From: Thalassia testudinum
Taxonomy: Eukaryota > Streptophyta > Magnoliopsida > Alismatales > Hydrocharitaceae
Reading direction: 5' to 3'
Assembly: GCA_037157565.1 (NCBI GenBank)
Contig: JAZHRO010000063.1
Span: 12,692,001 to 12,756,000, forward strand
Length of the DNA stretch: 64,000 nucleotides
The notes below the pieces were generated by a model that saw only the letters and a program-made list of their open reading frames with translations, did not search any database and was not told the origin of the DNA. Position numbers and translations under genes: made by a program. Below, one piece after another: positions 33,842 through 45,931 of the stretch; the stretch's first letter is position 1; each line of letters begins with the position of its first letter.

Positions 33842-36610
33842 TGATTGCATCACAAAAATACACCTGCAATTGTGCCATCTTGTGCTATTTCCTAGCATTA
33901 CCAGTGCATATTAGGTATACATAATCTCATTGTAAAGATACAAGCATACATGCATTTAATTGAGATGGTAGGAGAGTGAGTAAAATGGCCTCGCAATTCA
34001 CGTTTTCCTCAAGTGCTACCTTGAAAAATCTCCCTCTTTATTTTCTATTTCTATTTGACTTTGAAATTCTTCTCTGCGCGGCTACCACGCATGCCAGCCT
34101 CTTCCTTGCGCCATTCTCTGCTGCAAGCCACTCCCTGCAGCCGCATGCATAGCCATGCACAGCCAGGGCATGGCTGTGCATGCCTTCTTCCTCTATAAAA
34201 TAGGCACGGCTTCTTCTTTGCATGAGGGCATAGTCCACCCACACAAACAGCAACTTCTCCATCCAGGCCGCCTCCTCCCCTCTCCCTCCATATGCAGCCT
34301 CTCCTCCTCTAAGGAGCCACTCTGCGGGCAGGAGTAACTCACGGTGATGCACAACCACCACCGTGAGTCCACCACCGCCCATCTCATCAAAGAGCTAGTG
34401 GGCATGGTGGTTCTTTCCCTGTTTCTTCGTTTGAAGCACTTCCGCCATTGCCACTGGAGCTTCAAGCTTTGAAGCTCAACCGGCCACCGCAAGCTCAGCA
34501 GCAACAGCAGTAGCAGCACAGGCCATCGCGCGCCTGCACGCAGGCCACCGTGCACGCTTGAGGCCGCCCTCACCTCCCTCTCCGCGCGCCCTATCATGCT
34601 CCTTTGCCCGTAAGCCTAGCCGACGCATCCTCTTCCGTGCACATGGAGCCATCCATGCCACCCGCACTCATAGCACCGGGCGCACCTGGTCGCGCGGCTC
34701 GCCCCAGCACTGTAGCCACTATTCATACGTTTCAGCGGAACACTGTGGCTACAGTGGGGTGACCGGTAAGTTTCTCACTTATCCGGTCACCTGGCGTGCC
34801 GCAACCGCTGGTAGCCCGCACGCGCGTCCCGCCCCGAGCCCGCTCCAGCACCTGCTCGTACTTCTACGTGCGCCCACCTCTACCAGTGCCCAAACCTGCC
34901 CTCTCCCTTCGCCTACGTACCCTCGCCTACTTCTTCGCGCCCAGACTCACCTCTTCAAGCAGCGCCGTCACTCCTTCCCAGCACGCACGTCCTCGCGTGC
35001 CTACGCGCCTGTGCATGTGCGTGTGCCATCAGACATTGCCCCACTGCTACAGATGGCTTAAACACCTCCTTCACTCCAGCAAGAAGCTCTCTCTCTCTCT
35101 CTCACGCACTCTCTCACTCTGTCTGCCGACACATACACACACTCATACTCTCGCACACACACACTGTCACCTATACACTATTATATACTTATATATATAT
35201 ATAGATACATATATATATATTTATATCTATATATGTTTATATACATATATATATATATACTTATATCTATACATATAGTAGTACCTATATACCTAAGTAT
35301 TAGTATACATATATATATCTACATAGTTATATATATATATATACGCACATATATTTACATATATACATATATTTATATACATATAAACATATATACATAT
35401 ATACATATATATATCTACATAGTTATATATATATATATATACGCACATATATTTACATATATACATATATTTATATACATATAAACATATATACATATAT
35501 AAATATATATATATATATATATTATTACCTATATAACTAAGTATAAGTATAGATACATATATATATATATATATATAGATATACATATATATACATATAT
35601 TTATACATATATATATATATACAAATATACAAACATATATACATATATATATATACATACATATATATATATATATATATACATATCTATCTACATATAT
35701 CTATATACATATATTACTATACATATATATACATCTATATAGTTATATGGACATACATATGCATATATATATATATACATCTATACATTTATCTATCTAT
35801 ACATATATTTACATATCTATATATATATATACATATATATATATACATATATATATACATATAGATATATTTACATATATACATACATATATATATATAT
35901 ATAAATTTCCATATTACTTACCATACTTGGTATCGTGGGAATATCTGCACCAGTTGCTGATATTCCCCGATACACGCGTACAGAAAGTGTGTTCACACTA
36001 TCTTCCACCCATCCACCTTACATTCCGCATGGCACTTCGTCCTGTTGGTTGCGTCTTCCTAGACGTCGACCGACTCGACACCGTGCTATACGCCATCTCC
36101 ACCTCCACCCCCACCCCTTTATACATATATAATATATACCTATATATATATACTATATTTACTTTATTTCTATTTCTCTTTCCAGCTAGTAAAAAGATAA
36201 AAAATATATATATAAATGAGAAAAGATAATCCTTGACTTGTAGGTACTCAGTCTTGAGAATAGCAAGACCAATTTTGGAACCCTAATTTGGCTCAAAGCC
36301 AGGAACCTGATTTTGAGGGAGTGCCTTAAGAACAAGAATTATCAGAAAAAAATCTAAATAGAAAAACACCAAAAACACAATAAATAAATGGAAGAGATTC
36401 GTTGTAGGAAAGGTGTAGAAACTTCACTTCTAATCCCACTTCCCTGAGTTCGACCCTGGGCCTAAAAGTGACCAAGATAAATCAAGTAGGCTAGGTAAAA
36501 AATTTTGTAAAGAGATGGTTAGGCTCGATTTAGGTTAACCACTATACACATTTCAACGATAAAATCACCATATTAACACACCTATCTGGGTCCAATCACA
36601 TCTCCTTTCA
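33842..36610 (+). repeat. Element F: 3' LTR
   Basis: The LTR is 2,769 bases and pairs with 25363-28093. It starts TGATTGCATCAC and ends CTCCTTTCA. The TATA box is at 34194-34200. A 12-base inverted repeat (CACTGTAGCCAC at 34708-34719 and GTGGCTACAGTG at 34745-34756) is followed by a second hairpin (GGTGACCGG / CCGGTCACC, about 34757-34791). The TA-rich tract at 35175-35915 differs in length and order from that of the 5' LTR. Confidence 0.9.
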
Positions 36611-36615
36611 TCTAG

Positions 36616-37781
36616 CTCTTTCCTCCTCACGCATGGGAGAGAGGTTTGTTCGAGGAACTCTTTTGGGAATTAGTTGGCTGGAGCAAGGGCTTTGCAACGG
36701 TGGCGGTGGCAGGTTGTGAGATGGCCGTAGTCGGCCGGACGGAGGAGAGAAGTGGTGGCGATGGAGGTTGCTATTGCTGGTCACACTTGCTGCAGGCGCG
36801 AGGAGGGGCAGCGCACGGGCACTGCAGGTACTACAATTGCGAGGAGGCATCGACGTGTGGAGGGGCAGGCGCACGCGGGGTTTGATGGCCACACGGCTGC
36901 AAGTGCTGCGGGGAGGCACTGAAGCGGGGGCATGCAGGCGTTGGGGCATCGATGCGTGGAGGTGAAGGCGCGAGGGCATGCATGCACTAGGCGAGGGCAC
37001 ACGGGCATGCAGGCTAAAGGGGAAGGCACGCGAGGGGTGCTGGCTGGAGGTGCGCACACTTGCTGAGGATGGTTTACGCACACTTGCTACGCTGAAGCCA
37101 CACGCGATGGCACGCTTGGCAGGGTTGAGGCGCGGGAAGGAGAAGTTGCAGCACTGAGTGTTGCAGTGGGTGTGGTGAGGGTGCGTGGGGCATGCAGAAG
37201 CTGCGATCTGCACGTGGAAGGAAAGATGAAGAACGGTAATGTAGGGACTCTTGGTGATGTGGGATGTCACCCCACACGCCCATGGTGGTGGAGTCACACT
37301 ACTGCGATTGAGGCCTATGGTGAGGAGTGGATGAGCAACGTAGCTCTCTATGCAGTGAGGGAAGGGATGGTGGCCTCCCTTGAACAGCAGCCCCTCCTCT
37401 CTCCTTTGTAGCCATAACTACGAAGATTTGAAATTAAAAAAGGCCACCGTCGAATCAATGCTGATGCGTAGGAGGAGGAGGAGACGGAGAAGTTACCTGC
37501 AAAGGCGAAGAAAATAAAATAAAAAAATAATAATAAAATAATTAGGATTATTTATACATAACTCCTTAACTTTTATGTTAATTAAAATAGTGTATGCACC
37601 TAATTAATTAACTAATCAAATGTTTGCAATCCTAGGTTAATCCTCAATGCATGAATTATGCACTTAAGCTAAAAATATGAATTAATTTATATACATCCTA
37701 ATATATGCTATCTAAATGTTAAAATTAACTTAATGTCTAAATACTTAAATATTTAAATGGCCTACAAATATGGGCTATTCA
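36616..37781 (-). repeat. Element E: 3' LTR, right part
   Basis: This resumes the LTR cut by F; with 24843-25362 it totals about 1.69 kb, against 1,703 bases in the 5' LTR. A TATA box (TATAAATAA, minus) is at 37548-37556. The U3 start (minus TGAATAGCCCATA) is at 37781. The GC-rich frames at 36608-37411 are LTR sequence and not supported as genes. Confidence 0.9.
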
Positions 37782-38350
37782 AATACCCCCATGCCTAGTT
37801 TTTGCTAGTCCCTAGCAAGTCCAAGCAAAAACCTAGCACTCTAAGTAGACTAACCAACCCAAACGGTCTTCCTTTAGAAACATGTTAAGTTTAGACTTTA
37901 GACCTAAGGTTCCCAAGTAGTTGCTAAGTTACAGACTAGGTCAGCTAAAGACGAGTTGCAGGCACAAGTTTCCCTGATTTCTGGCTCTACCCTAAGGTTT
38001 ATTGATCCCTGAGATTAAAGCATCCATGCATGCGCATTGGTCTAAGTTATTTGAGGTTGGTATGACTGCCAACCTAGAAAGGAAAAAGGATTTATATATA
38101 TATATATATTTTGCTTGATTCCTCTAAGTGTATCCTCGGATTAGCTATCAACATGGTTTGTGTCAGATTCATTGTCTCCATCACCGTACCTCGAAGGGTG
38201 CCTGGCTTTCGATTCTTCGAGATAGCACCGCCCATAGCGACCCCAAGAACTCTTGGCAATCGACACTTCAAGATAGTATCGCCCATGGATTTCTTAAGCG
38301 AATTCAGGCCTGTGGCAATCGGCACTTCGAGATAGGGCCGCCCATGGTAC
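37782..38350 (-). other. Element E: 3' noncoding region, part next to the LTR
   Basis: It contains the polypurine tract (37784-37798), the hairpin TTGCTAG-GGA-CTAGCAA (37802-37818) and a run of three degenerate copies of a 25-base motif (CTTCGAGATAG then CCGCCCAT) at 38211-38234, 38260-38286 and 38319-38345. The GGTAC at 38346-38350 is the target site of D. The sequence resumes at 48176. Confidence 0.75.
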
Positions 38351-40569
38351 TGACAGAAGCCATTCGCACACATTTTAAAGTTGTCAAAAATTGTAGTATA
38401 GGCACACAAAAACATTCCTCAAAAAATGATTTCTATAGATAACGAGACTTTGAGTCCCAGTCATTCGTCTCTGGGAGGCATTTGTTCAAATCTGAAATCA
38501 ATCTTTTATTGCTCCACTTATTTAGAATCGCATGGCGGTTTATGGTTATTATGTATTTAAACACGACATGCTTAGTTGCAATAGATGATTATGAAAAGAA
38601 GGCAACTTTAATCACACAAAATATTTTGCAATCAATAAGCTCATGGTGATTTCCAACATAGAGATATGCATATAAAGAATATATCATTCATTCATTCATT
38701 CAAAGGATGTTTGCAACAGGGAATGTAGAGGAAAGCTTGTACATGAAAGCTTAAAAAGCATAAACCTACCTAACAGAAAATGATCGCATACAGGAATCTA
38801 CGAGGGGATTTTGCATGCATCATTAAGGGAGATAAGGACTACACTACTAAGCAGTAAATGAAAGTAGTAAAACTACGAAGAGCTAAGTTACTAATCTAGC
38901 AGAAAAGAAGGGCATTCGGAGGTGGTCTCCGATGGCCTTTGAGTGGCTGAGAGAAGGAGGGGTGGCCAATGGTGCTTAGGACGACCCTTGGAGAGGGGTT
39001 GGAGAAGTGATCCAACATCCTGGCATTGAGATGGTGGCCTTCATGGTGGTGCTCAACTCGTGGAGGTGGAGTGGAGATGGAAGTGGCTATCCTAAGTGGA
39101 ATGAATGCCAAGGAAATGGATGAAGCCAAGAATGGATCAAGCCAAGAATGTGGATGGGTGCAAATGGCCACACCTTAGGTCTTTTTATAGACCTAAGGGA
39201 GTCTCTCTAGAGAAGTGTGGAACTCTCTAGCGAGAGCTCCAAGAGTGGCTGGCCAGGTGAGAGAGGAGTGGTTCTTAGATCCACAAAAAGTGGATCTAAG
39301 AATTGAATGCCTCTTGGTTGCTAAATTAGGAAACCAAGAGTGGCTCAACTTCAAGAGAGTTCTAGAGAACTCTAGATGTGCGGGAGTGCTGAATGGGTGT
39401 GCGTGTGTGTGTGTGTGTGGTCGTGCCCTAGGTGTCTAAGTGATATAGGTTAGGCCCTAAGGAGTCTAGATAGGTGTATGCCTTGAATTGGGGTTACAAA
39501 CCTTAATTGCTAAGGGGAAATTGCAATTACACTTAACCCAAGTTTAATTGAATGAGTGAACCTAATTTAGAGTGAAGTAACTCAATTAGGTTGGGCTTGG
39601 GTCAATTGGACTCTCACTGAGTAGAATTAGACTTGTGTGGGTTGAGATCTGAGCTCGATTGGACCCTATGAGTCCAATTGACTTAAGTGATGGTAATTTA
39701 CTTTGATCTAAGTCAATTACATTTGGTGAGGACCTAATTAGGTCCTTAGTGAGGTGTAGAGGTGATGTACTAGGGTTAGGGCACCTTAATTTAGGTTCCT
39801 ATGGGGTTCGAATTGGGTCTACGGAGCTAGAGATCCAAAATCAAGGCTTGGATCTCAAAACAGGAACTGGAGAGCAGTTCCAGACATCCAAAAACAGAAT
39901 CAGACATCTTATACTCAAAAATTAGAAGTCCAAACTTGTTGTTTGGATGTCCAATCTGAGTCAGGAGAATTCTAGGTTCTATTTTGGTTATTCTAGAGAA
40001 ATTGGACGTCTGACAAAGTATCTGGATTTCCAATAACACTGTTGAAGTGGGTTTGAGGTGTGCAAGAGTTGGCTAAGGGTTCTGGACGTCCTATAAGTTA
40101 TCTGGACATCCAGATAAGGGTTGTAACTAGGGTTTTAATGTTTCCTAGGGTGCGGTGACCAAATCTAAGGGTGGTTAAGGCTTGGGGAAGTCTCTAGGCT
40201 ATCTTAGGGCTAGGATGGACCTAACCTCTTCATATTTTACTACTTTATTCCTACTTAATTGAATAGCATACCTTAACTCCCTTACATCATTATTCCTAAT
40301 ATCTAATCTAAGTCTTCTGTTTAGTCCTACTGCAACACTCATTATTCCTGATCCAGCATCAGATCCACCTCCAGATCTAGCTTCTGATCAGCTTATTGCC
40401 TGCAATTGACATAATGCACTTAATCAGCACATTATAGCATTATTTTATGCATAGCTAAACTAAAGCAGTAAAGCTGCAGATAATGCTTATGCATGCATGA
40501 ATTACCCTAACTTATGCTAAGTTCTAGCATAATTTATGTCAATTAAGACCTATGATTGCTAAGCAATCA
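38351..40569 (-). repeat. Element D: 3' LTR
   Basis: The LTR is 2,219 bases. Its U3 start (minus TGATTGC-TTA-GCAATCA, a perfect dyad) is at 40569; its end CTTCTGTCA is at 38351. The stretch 39970-40449 is identical to 47590-48050 of the 5' LTR, while the remainder has many differences. The TATA box in its dyad is at 39174-39197. An inverted repeat with 13-base arms (TTCTTAGATCCAC / GTGGATCTAAGAA) is at 39272-39302. A GT simple repeat is at 39401-39418. Confidence 0.92.
39174..39197 (-). promoter_or_regulatory. Element D 3' LTR promoter: TATA box inside a dyad
   Basis: CTTAGGTCT and AGACCTAAG flank the TATA core, exactly as in B. The copy in the 5' LTR (46755-46778) has lost one base pair of symmetry. 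Confidence 0.65.
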
Positions 40570-40604
40570 TACCCCCACGCTTAAATCTTGCTAGTCCCTA
40601 GCAA
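40570..40604 (-). promoter_or_regulatory. Element D: polypurine tract and hairpin
   Basis: On the minus strand TTGCTAG-GGA-CTAGCAA (40588-40604) is followed by GATTTAAGCGTGGGGGTA at the LTR boundary. Confidence 0.8.
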
Positions 40605-42610
40605 ATGCAGGACTAAATTATTTATAGCAAGGGTCCCTGAGGGACTGATTATTTTATCAAGTGCATGCCTAAAGATTTTTTCCTTTTTGTTCTCATCCTA
40701 TGTTCGAGAAATCCAGACAAATGTGAAAGTGCAGCTACGTAGCTTTTGCAACGGATTCGAGTGAAAAACTAATACACCTCTAAAGCCTGTACTTGACCCC
40801 TGGTAAAAATTCTAGCGGGATAGGCGAACTTCTTCCCTCACGGTATTCAAGATATTCTATGAATTTCACCCCGTCTTTAAGCTTGGGTAGAGGATGTCTG
40901 AGGGATGTGGGTGTTTATTTGGTGGCTCACTCTCAGTTGGTGCTACATAGAGATTAGTACTGCAGAATCTAGATTCCTAGACTATCAAGTAACTTAACTC
41001 AGAGAAAGACGAGAAAAACTATGCTCTCTTTTAGTAACTTTGTATGCTCTGTTTTAGTTCTTTTGTATTCATTCTCTCTTTCTCTCCTCTTTTTTTCTTT
41101 CCTTTTCTTTCTTTTTCTTAGAGCTCACAATCTCACTATATTCACATGTATGATTTGTATTTGGTGGTCTCACTTGGCATTAACACTTTAATTGAGTTCT
41201 CATAACCCTAACACTAAGTTAGAATCCCTCAGCTAGTATTCAGGCGGTCAGAAACACAAGAAGATAGGTTAAGGCCATATTTGGTGGTATTGCCTCAATG
41301 TAACTGAAATAAACACTAAATATTCACTCTTTTTTTCTTTGCTTTTTCTTTTTCTAATTTTTCTTTCTTTTCATCATTTTTTTCTTTTTTTTCTCTTCTT
41401 TCTTCTTTCTTTTTTTTTTTCAACATAACACAACTAGCACACATCCATGAACTTTATTGAGGAGGCATTATTAGGGATTGGTGGCACTCAAGAGATATTG
41501 GGTGGCTTATTTGGTGGAAGTGCCTACTCACAGCACCGGGAGAGGCAGATAGGACAGTGTATTTCTGACCTTGACATCAATACCCTCATTCAACTGAGAA
41601 TTTTGTAAAGAATGGTAGTAACCATCCACTTTAGCCCTAGTTTTATGAAGACTCGCTTTCCGTGTATTTGCCTTATTTGGTGGCTCTCAATGTTTCGCAC
41701 AAAAATGTATACATAGGAACTGAGAGTGGAAACTATGCCTTATCTTTGAGTATCATCACCTAATTATCTAGGATTCTGGATTCCTTGCACTAATCTCAGA
41801 GCACCAGTACACTCTACTCTCATCTCACACTATTTGGGGGATTTTTGGAAGAAAATCTACCTGATTCCCAAAACACTGTCTAGGGGCTCAGGAAAAGAAG
41901 TACTACTTCTTCTCGACAGACTAAAGACATTTATCAGCCTTCACCTTGAATCCATTGCAAATTCTACATGTGTGCAAAAAGTTGTACTAGATTCCAAATT
42001 ACAGGAATCAACTAGAGGATAAAATCCCTAATGCATTCTCTTAATAAAATTATATTATTCATGAGTGCAATATGTATATATGCTATAAACAGGTAACCTT
42101 GCATAATTTGTACTTCATAAAATTTCCCTTTCGGGTTACATTCAGCTTGACCCTAAATGTAGAACAAGAGGTGAGCGGGTGAGTCGGAAGTGATTGTTGC
42201 GGATGATTTCTAGCTCCAATGCGAACATCGGAGGTGGAGTCGGTTGTTCTTTTATTTAGGGTCCTAAAGTTCATTTAACATGCAGCTCTGAGGTTTTCCC
42301 AAATGTTGGCATAAAGATTTTCAGTTTTGTTGTATCTACACCCCCATGCCTAAGTTCTTGCATGTCCTCATGCGTAAATATAAAAGAAGATAAATATAGC
42401 AGGGAGAGAATGGGTAGAAATTACCTGTAATTGCACCTGAAATTCTGCATTCAGCACTGGCCAACCTATCAACATGCAATATGCAGAAAGGAAATATGCT
42501 AAAAGAAAAATATGCTATGTATAAAAATGAATATGTATAGGGTGATGGATGAATGTGGGGTAGATGCTATCTATACGTGCTGAGTTTAGCACCTCCAGCT
42601 GGGTGAAAAC
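40605..42610 (-). other. Element D: 3' noncoding region
   Basis: This is noncoding. It carries at least five copies of CCACCAAATA (minus) at 40915-40925, 41158-41167, 41278-41287, 41508-41518 and 41673-41683; a polypyrimidine stretch (about 41330-41420); an internal polypurine-tract-like site (42335-42350, with GAGGACATG at 42361-42372); and the post-ORF motif just after the stop (about 42580-42606). Confidence 0.7.
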
Positions 42611-44254
42611 TCAATCTGATGTATCAGATGTAGCATAGAAGTCGGTCAAGATTAAGAGAAAGATATGCTCGTATGCTCCCAGAATCAGTGGTCCAAAGAT
42701 GTGAACCAGTTGATTGTGCACTCCTACTCCAAAATCTCTTGCTATAAGAAGGTGTGGAGTAGTGGTGGAAAATAGAGGATAATCAGAGGGGGGATCATGA
42801 TGCTGATTTAGTTGATTTATCATGTCCCACAATTCAGCAGGAAGTTGCTGAGGGAGTAGATCAACATGTATCTCCGAACCAGAATCTAAGTCATAGGGAT
42901 CCTCATAACGATAATTGACATTAAAGATCATGCCCTCTCCAGGCTCTGGATCATACGGGGGTATTCGTGAAAGTAGAAGATCTGTGCGGAGGTCACTGAA
43001 ATCCTCGTCAGAAATTACTTCATCCTCATCAGTACTCATCTCTGATTCATCGGAGGCTGCCTCCTCAGGCTCAGAGTCGAGCCATTGACTAGGATGATAG
43101 GTGCATCCCTAGCTCATTCTGCTCAATGCTTCACCCATGTATGCATTGGGTTCCTCAGTAATTCTTGCCTCAGGTAGCATATTTATTTCTTCGGTCAAAA
43201 CATCCAAAGCTACTTCTGGTTTTTGGATGTCAGCATCAGGGATAGAAAGTGTCATCTCAGAATCTATAACATCCGAATTAGGGATGTAGCTGAGAGAAGA
43301 AGAGTGCAGATCAGAAGATGTCAGCTCTAGAACAGGTTCACCTACAGTGAGAAGTGGCCTAGATTGATCAGTAGTGTCTCATGTAATGTTTGCCTTAAGA
43401 TCCATGTCCTCAATTGGATCAACTTCCCTTATCTTAGTTGGTTTATCTAACCCAAAAGGTATCTCCCAGGATTTAGGATAATCTGCTTGTGGTTCAATCC
43501 TGGAGACATCAGTCCTTTCCTCCTCAATTTCCTGAATGGAGTTCTCAGATGAACCCATTCAGCATACTTCCTGCTCTTGTCGTATATCCAAGCTAGGTTC
43601 TTCTTCCCCTGCATGATTTTCAAGCATCTGCTCCCGAGAATCTTCTGTGTGTCCTTCCGGTGTAGTCGTTTCAGATTCTTCGAGGTCTTCAAGGCTATTT
43701 TTGATTTGATATCTCAAATGTAGTAGTTCTTGAGTTTCACGATTTTGTTCAATTAGCCTTGTTATCTCTGTTGTTCCATGAAGGAACTCCATCGCAACTT
43801 GTTGATATGGAATCTAGCTTTGTCTTTGGTTCGACTCAATGATAGCCTGGATTTTGTGTCGATAGGATGTGGCCTTTACCTTAGCGCTAGCTATAGATCT
43901 CTATATTTTATAATGCGGTCGTATATGCACCAATAGCTCTTTAGGGGTTCCAGGGGGTGAAACAAGTCTACCCATATTCCATGGGTGAGAAGCAGGAGTA
44001 TGAAATCGATATCCTAGGTTATAAGATGCGGTCCTTTGAGGGACTGACTAGTATGGGTTATAATATCCAGGGTCAGGATATGGGTTAACCATTTCGGTAA
44101 CCCAAGGAGAAGGATCAGGCGAAGTGAAAAGTCATCTTCACCACCTTGGGTTTTGATCCCAAGGTTGAGCTGATTCAGTGACCTGGGATCTCAGATAAGT
44201 TCGTGGGTCCAGCTCATCTGGATCCTTATTAGGTCCAAATCTAGGGTTAGCCAT
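42611..44254 (-). pseudogene. Element D: ~547-codon ORF of unknown function, with in-frame stops
   Basis: This is the homologue of the B ORF, read in one frame from ATG 44252-44254 to the stop at 42611 with no frameshift. Stops interrupt it, including codon 118 (43901-43903) and codon 382 (43109-43111), which match stops in B. The last 142 codons (42611-43039) are open. The N-terminus starts MANPRFGPNKDPDELDPR. The middle has ELLHLRYQIKNSLEDLEESE. The acidic C-terminal half includes DEDEVISDEDFSDL, and the end has FGVGVHNQLVHIFGPLILGA. No known domain is recognised. The frame is conserved over about 548 codons in two separate copies, which argues that it was once translated. Confidence 0.78.
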
Positions 44255-45911
44255 TGCGGCTAAGCAGATAAAATAAGTGACTCACCTCCTTGGGAGTGGC
44301 TGCCAAGGTCCAACCAGTCGAGGTCAAAGTGACCTCCTTCCTCGCGTACACCACCCAACCCCTAGGTTGGTATAGCCAAGCCAGACAGGGCTAAGGCCCT
44401 GTCAATCAGATGGTCCTTATGAGTCAGATGGCTAGATTTTTCGTTAGACGTTTGAATTCCTGAAGAAAAATTCGTCGTTCAACCGACAGAAAGTGATTCC
44501 TGCCTCTCAAGTTAACCCAGTCAATCTGGTTACGAGGAGACTAAGGAGAAGGTTCTTCCTTTAGCTTACACCTGCAGTTCTATTAACCCCCAAGCTGTGG
44601 TCGTTTGACACTGCCCTGCAAGCTTAGTCACAAGGTTTGGCAAGAGAGGTTTCAAACACCTAGTAGTATGACAATGAATTCGGGTTGATTTCATGCTTTC
44701 AACTTGATTTTGAGCCCATTTTTTCTTCAGTTGGGGTTTTTGGTGAGTGGCCCACAAGGTGGCCAAGCTCACCAGCTAAGTACTAGACTTGACTAAGTCT
44801 AGGTTAGCCCAATCTGGTCTCTAGATTGTAACCCTAAAGATTTAACCTAAGGTTCATGCAATTCTAGGGTTTTATTTTTTTTCTGTTGTTCAGTTTCAAC
44901 AGACCATAAAAATTCATCTTCTGACAACACTTGGAAACCAATTAACTTGAAATTTGACGAGTAGATTCCTTTTTCAATGATCTTTTCAGAGAATATTTAT
45001 TTGTAATTTTACTACTTTAATCAAATTTTTAGAGATTTTTGAATATTAAGGGGTCAGATCTAGAATTTTGACCCCTGGTCAATTTTTCAGTTTGAAATAG
45101 TATCAAATACTTTCAAAAATTCAGGAAAAGTATGGAAAACAAAGCTAATAAGATCAGGTTTCAAACCCCACCCTTTTTGTCAAAACAGATTCGCAGATTG
45201 CTCAAAATTGCTTTTGAATTTCGAAAAATCTCAAATCTGGGTCAGTTAGACCCCCTTACAGTTCATGAATTTTTAAAAATTTTATACATAAAATTTTTTC
45301 AAAACAATGGTGTCGTTTGAAAGATGTTTTGAAAGGAAAGGTCTAATTTGAATTTTAGATTTTTTCGCTCACTAGTTTTTCAGCAATCGAATTTTTAAAA
45401 CGGACTTTGAAATCTAGCCGAAAATCAGAGAGTGGTGGAGAAGCTTTTAAGGAGGGTTTGAGCTTGAAATCCAAACCTTCCACCAAAAAAAATGTTTTTT
45501 TTTTGTTCAAAAATTTTGCATGTTCTTTTTCCATAAAGGAATTTTTTTTTCAAAGGATTTCCAAATATATATATATATATATATATATTTGCTTTTTCAA
45601 ACTAACCTAGGATTCAAAACGAAACCTAATCTAGATTTTTGATCTTTTTACTTTTTGAAATTTTGTTTTCTTTTTCACGAAAATGAATAAGCTTTTTTTT
45701 TCAAAAGAAATTGCTGGAAGCAAATCTAATCCTAGGGTTCGAAAGAAAACCTAGAGTAAGAGAAGAAGATGTGCACTTGATTTCTTTTTCGACGCTAGAT
45801 GTGTGCGTAGATCCCATTTTTTCTATGTTGTCCTGCACATCCAAAAACATAGTAGAGGGAGATTTGTCAGTGGTAGTTCAAAAGATCGAAATCGAGAAAA
45901 ATAATGTTGCC
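44255..45911 (-). other. Element D: leader
   Basis: This is noncoding. The block at about 44470-44616 is shared with the leaders of B and G. A TA repeat is at 45566-45588. Small frames in T-rich sequence (45132-45610, plus) are not supported. Confidence 0.7.
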
Positions 45912-45929
45912 TCCCCAGCAACGACGTCA
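45912..45929 (-). promoter_or_regulatory. Element D: primer-binding site (tRNA-Asp-like, decayed)
   Basis: TGACGTCGTTGCTGGGGA on the minus strand starts two bases after the 5' LTR and differs by three transitions from the tRNA-Asp complement. Confidence 0.75.
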
Positions 45930-45931
45930 TT

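Larger units (their letters stand above)
25363..36610 (+). mobile_element. Element F: LTR element with gag and protease only
   Basis: F is 11.25 kb, with LTRs 25363-28093 and 33842-36610. Its target-site duplication is decayed (TCTTC at 25358-25362 against TCTAG at 36611-36615), but both flanks align across the join with the 5' LTR of E. The internal part (28094-33841) has a PBS, leader, gag, protease, an extra unknown tail, 3' noncoding region and polypurine tract. RT, RNase H and integrase are absent, so it is non-autonomous. Confidence 0.9.

Noticed and set aside
36608..37297. 229-codon minus-strand frame and overlapping plus-strand frames in the E LTR (also 52551-53309)
   Set aside because: It lies in a GC-rich LTR stretch with frames open on several strands. 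It reaches across the F/E junction, so it cannot be an ancestral gene.
38211..38345. CRISPR-like array
   Set aside because: There are only three degenerate copies with unequal spacing in a plant retroelement; nothing else supports it.
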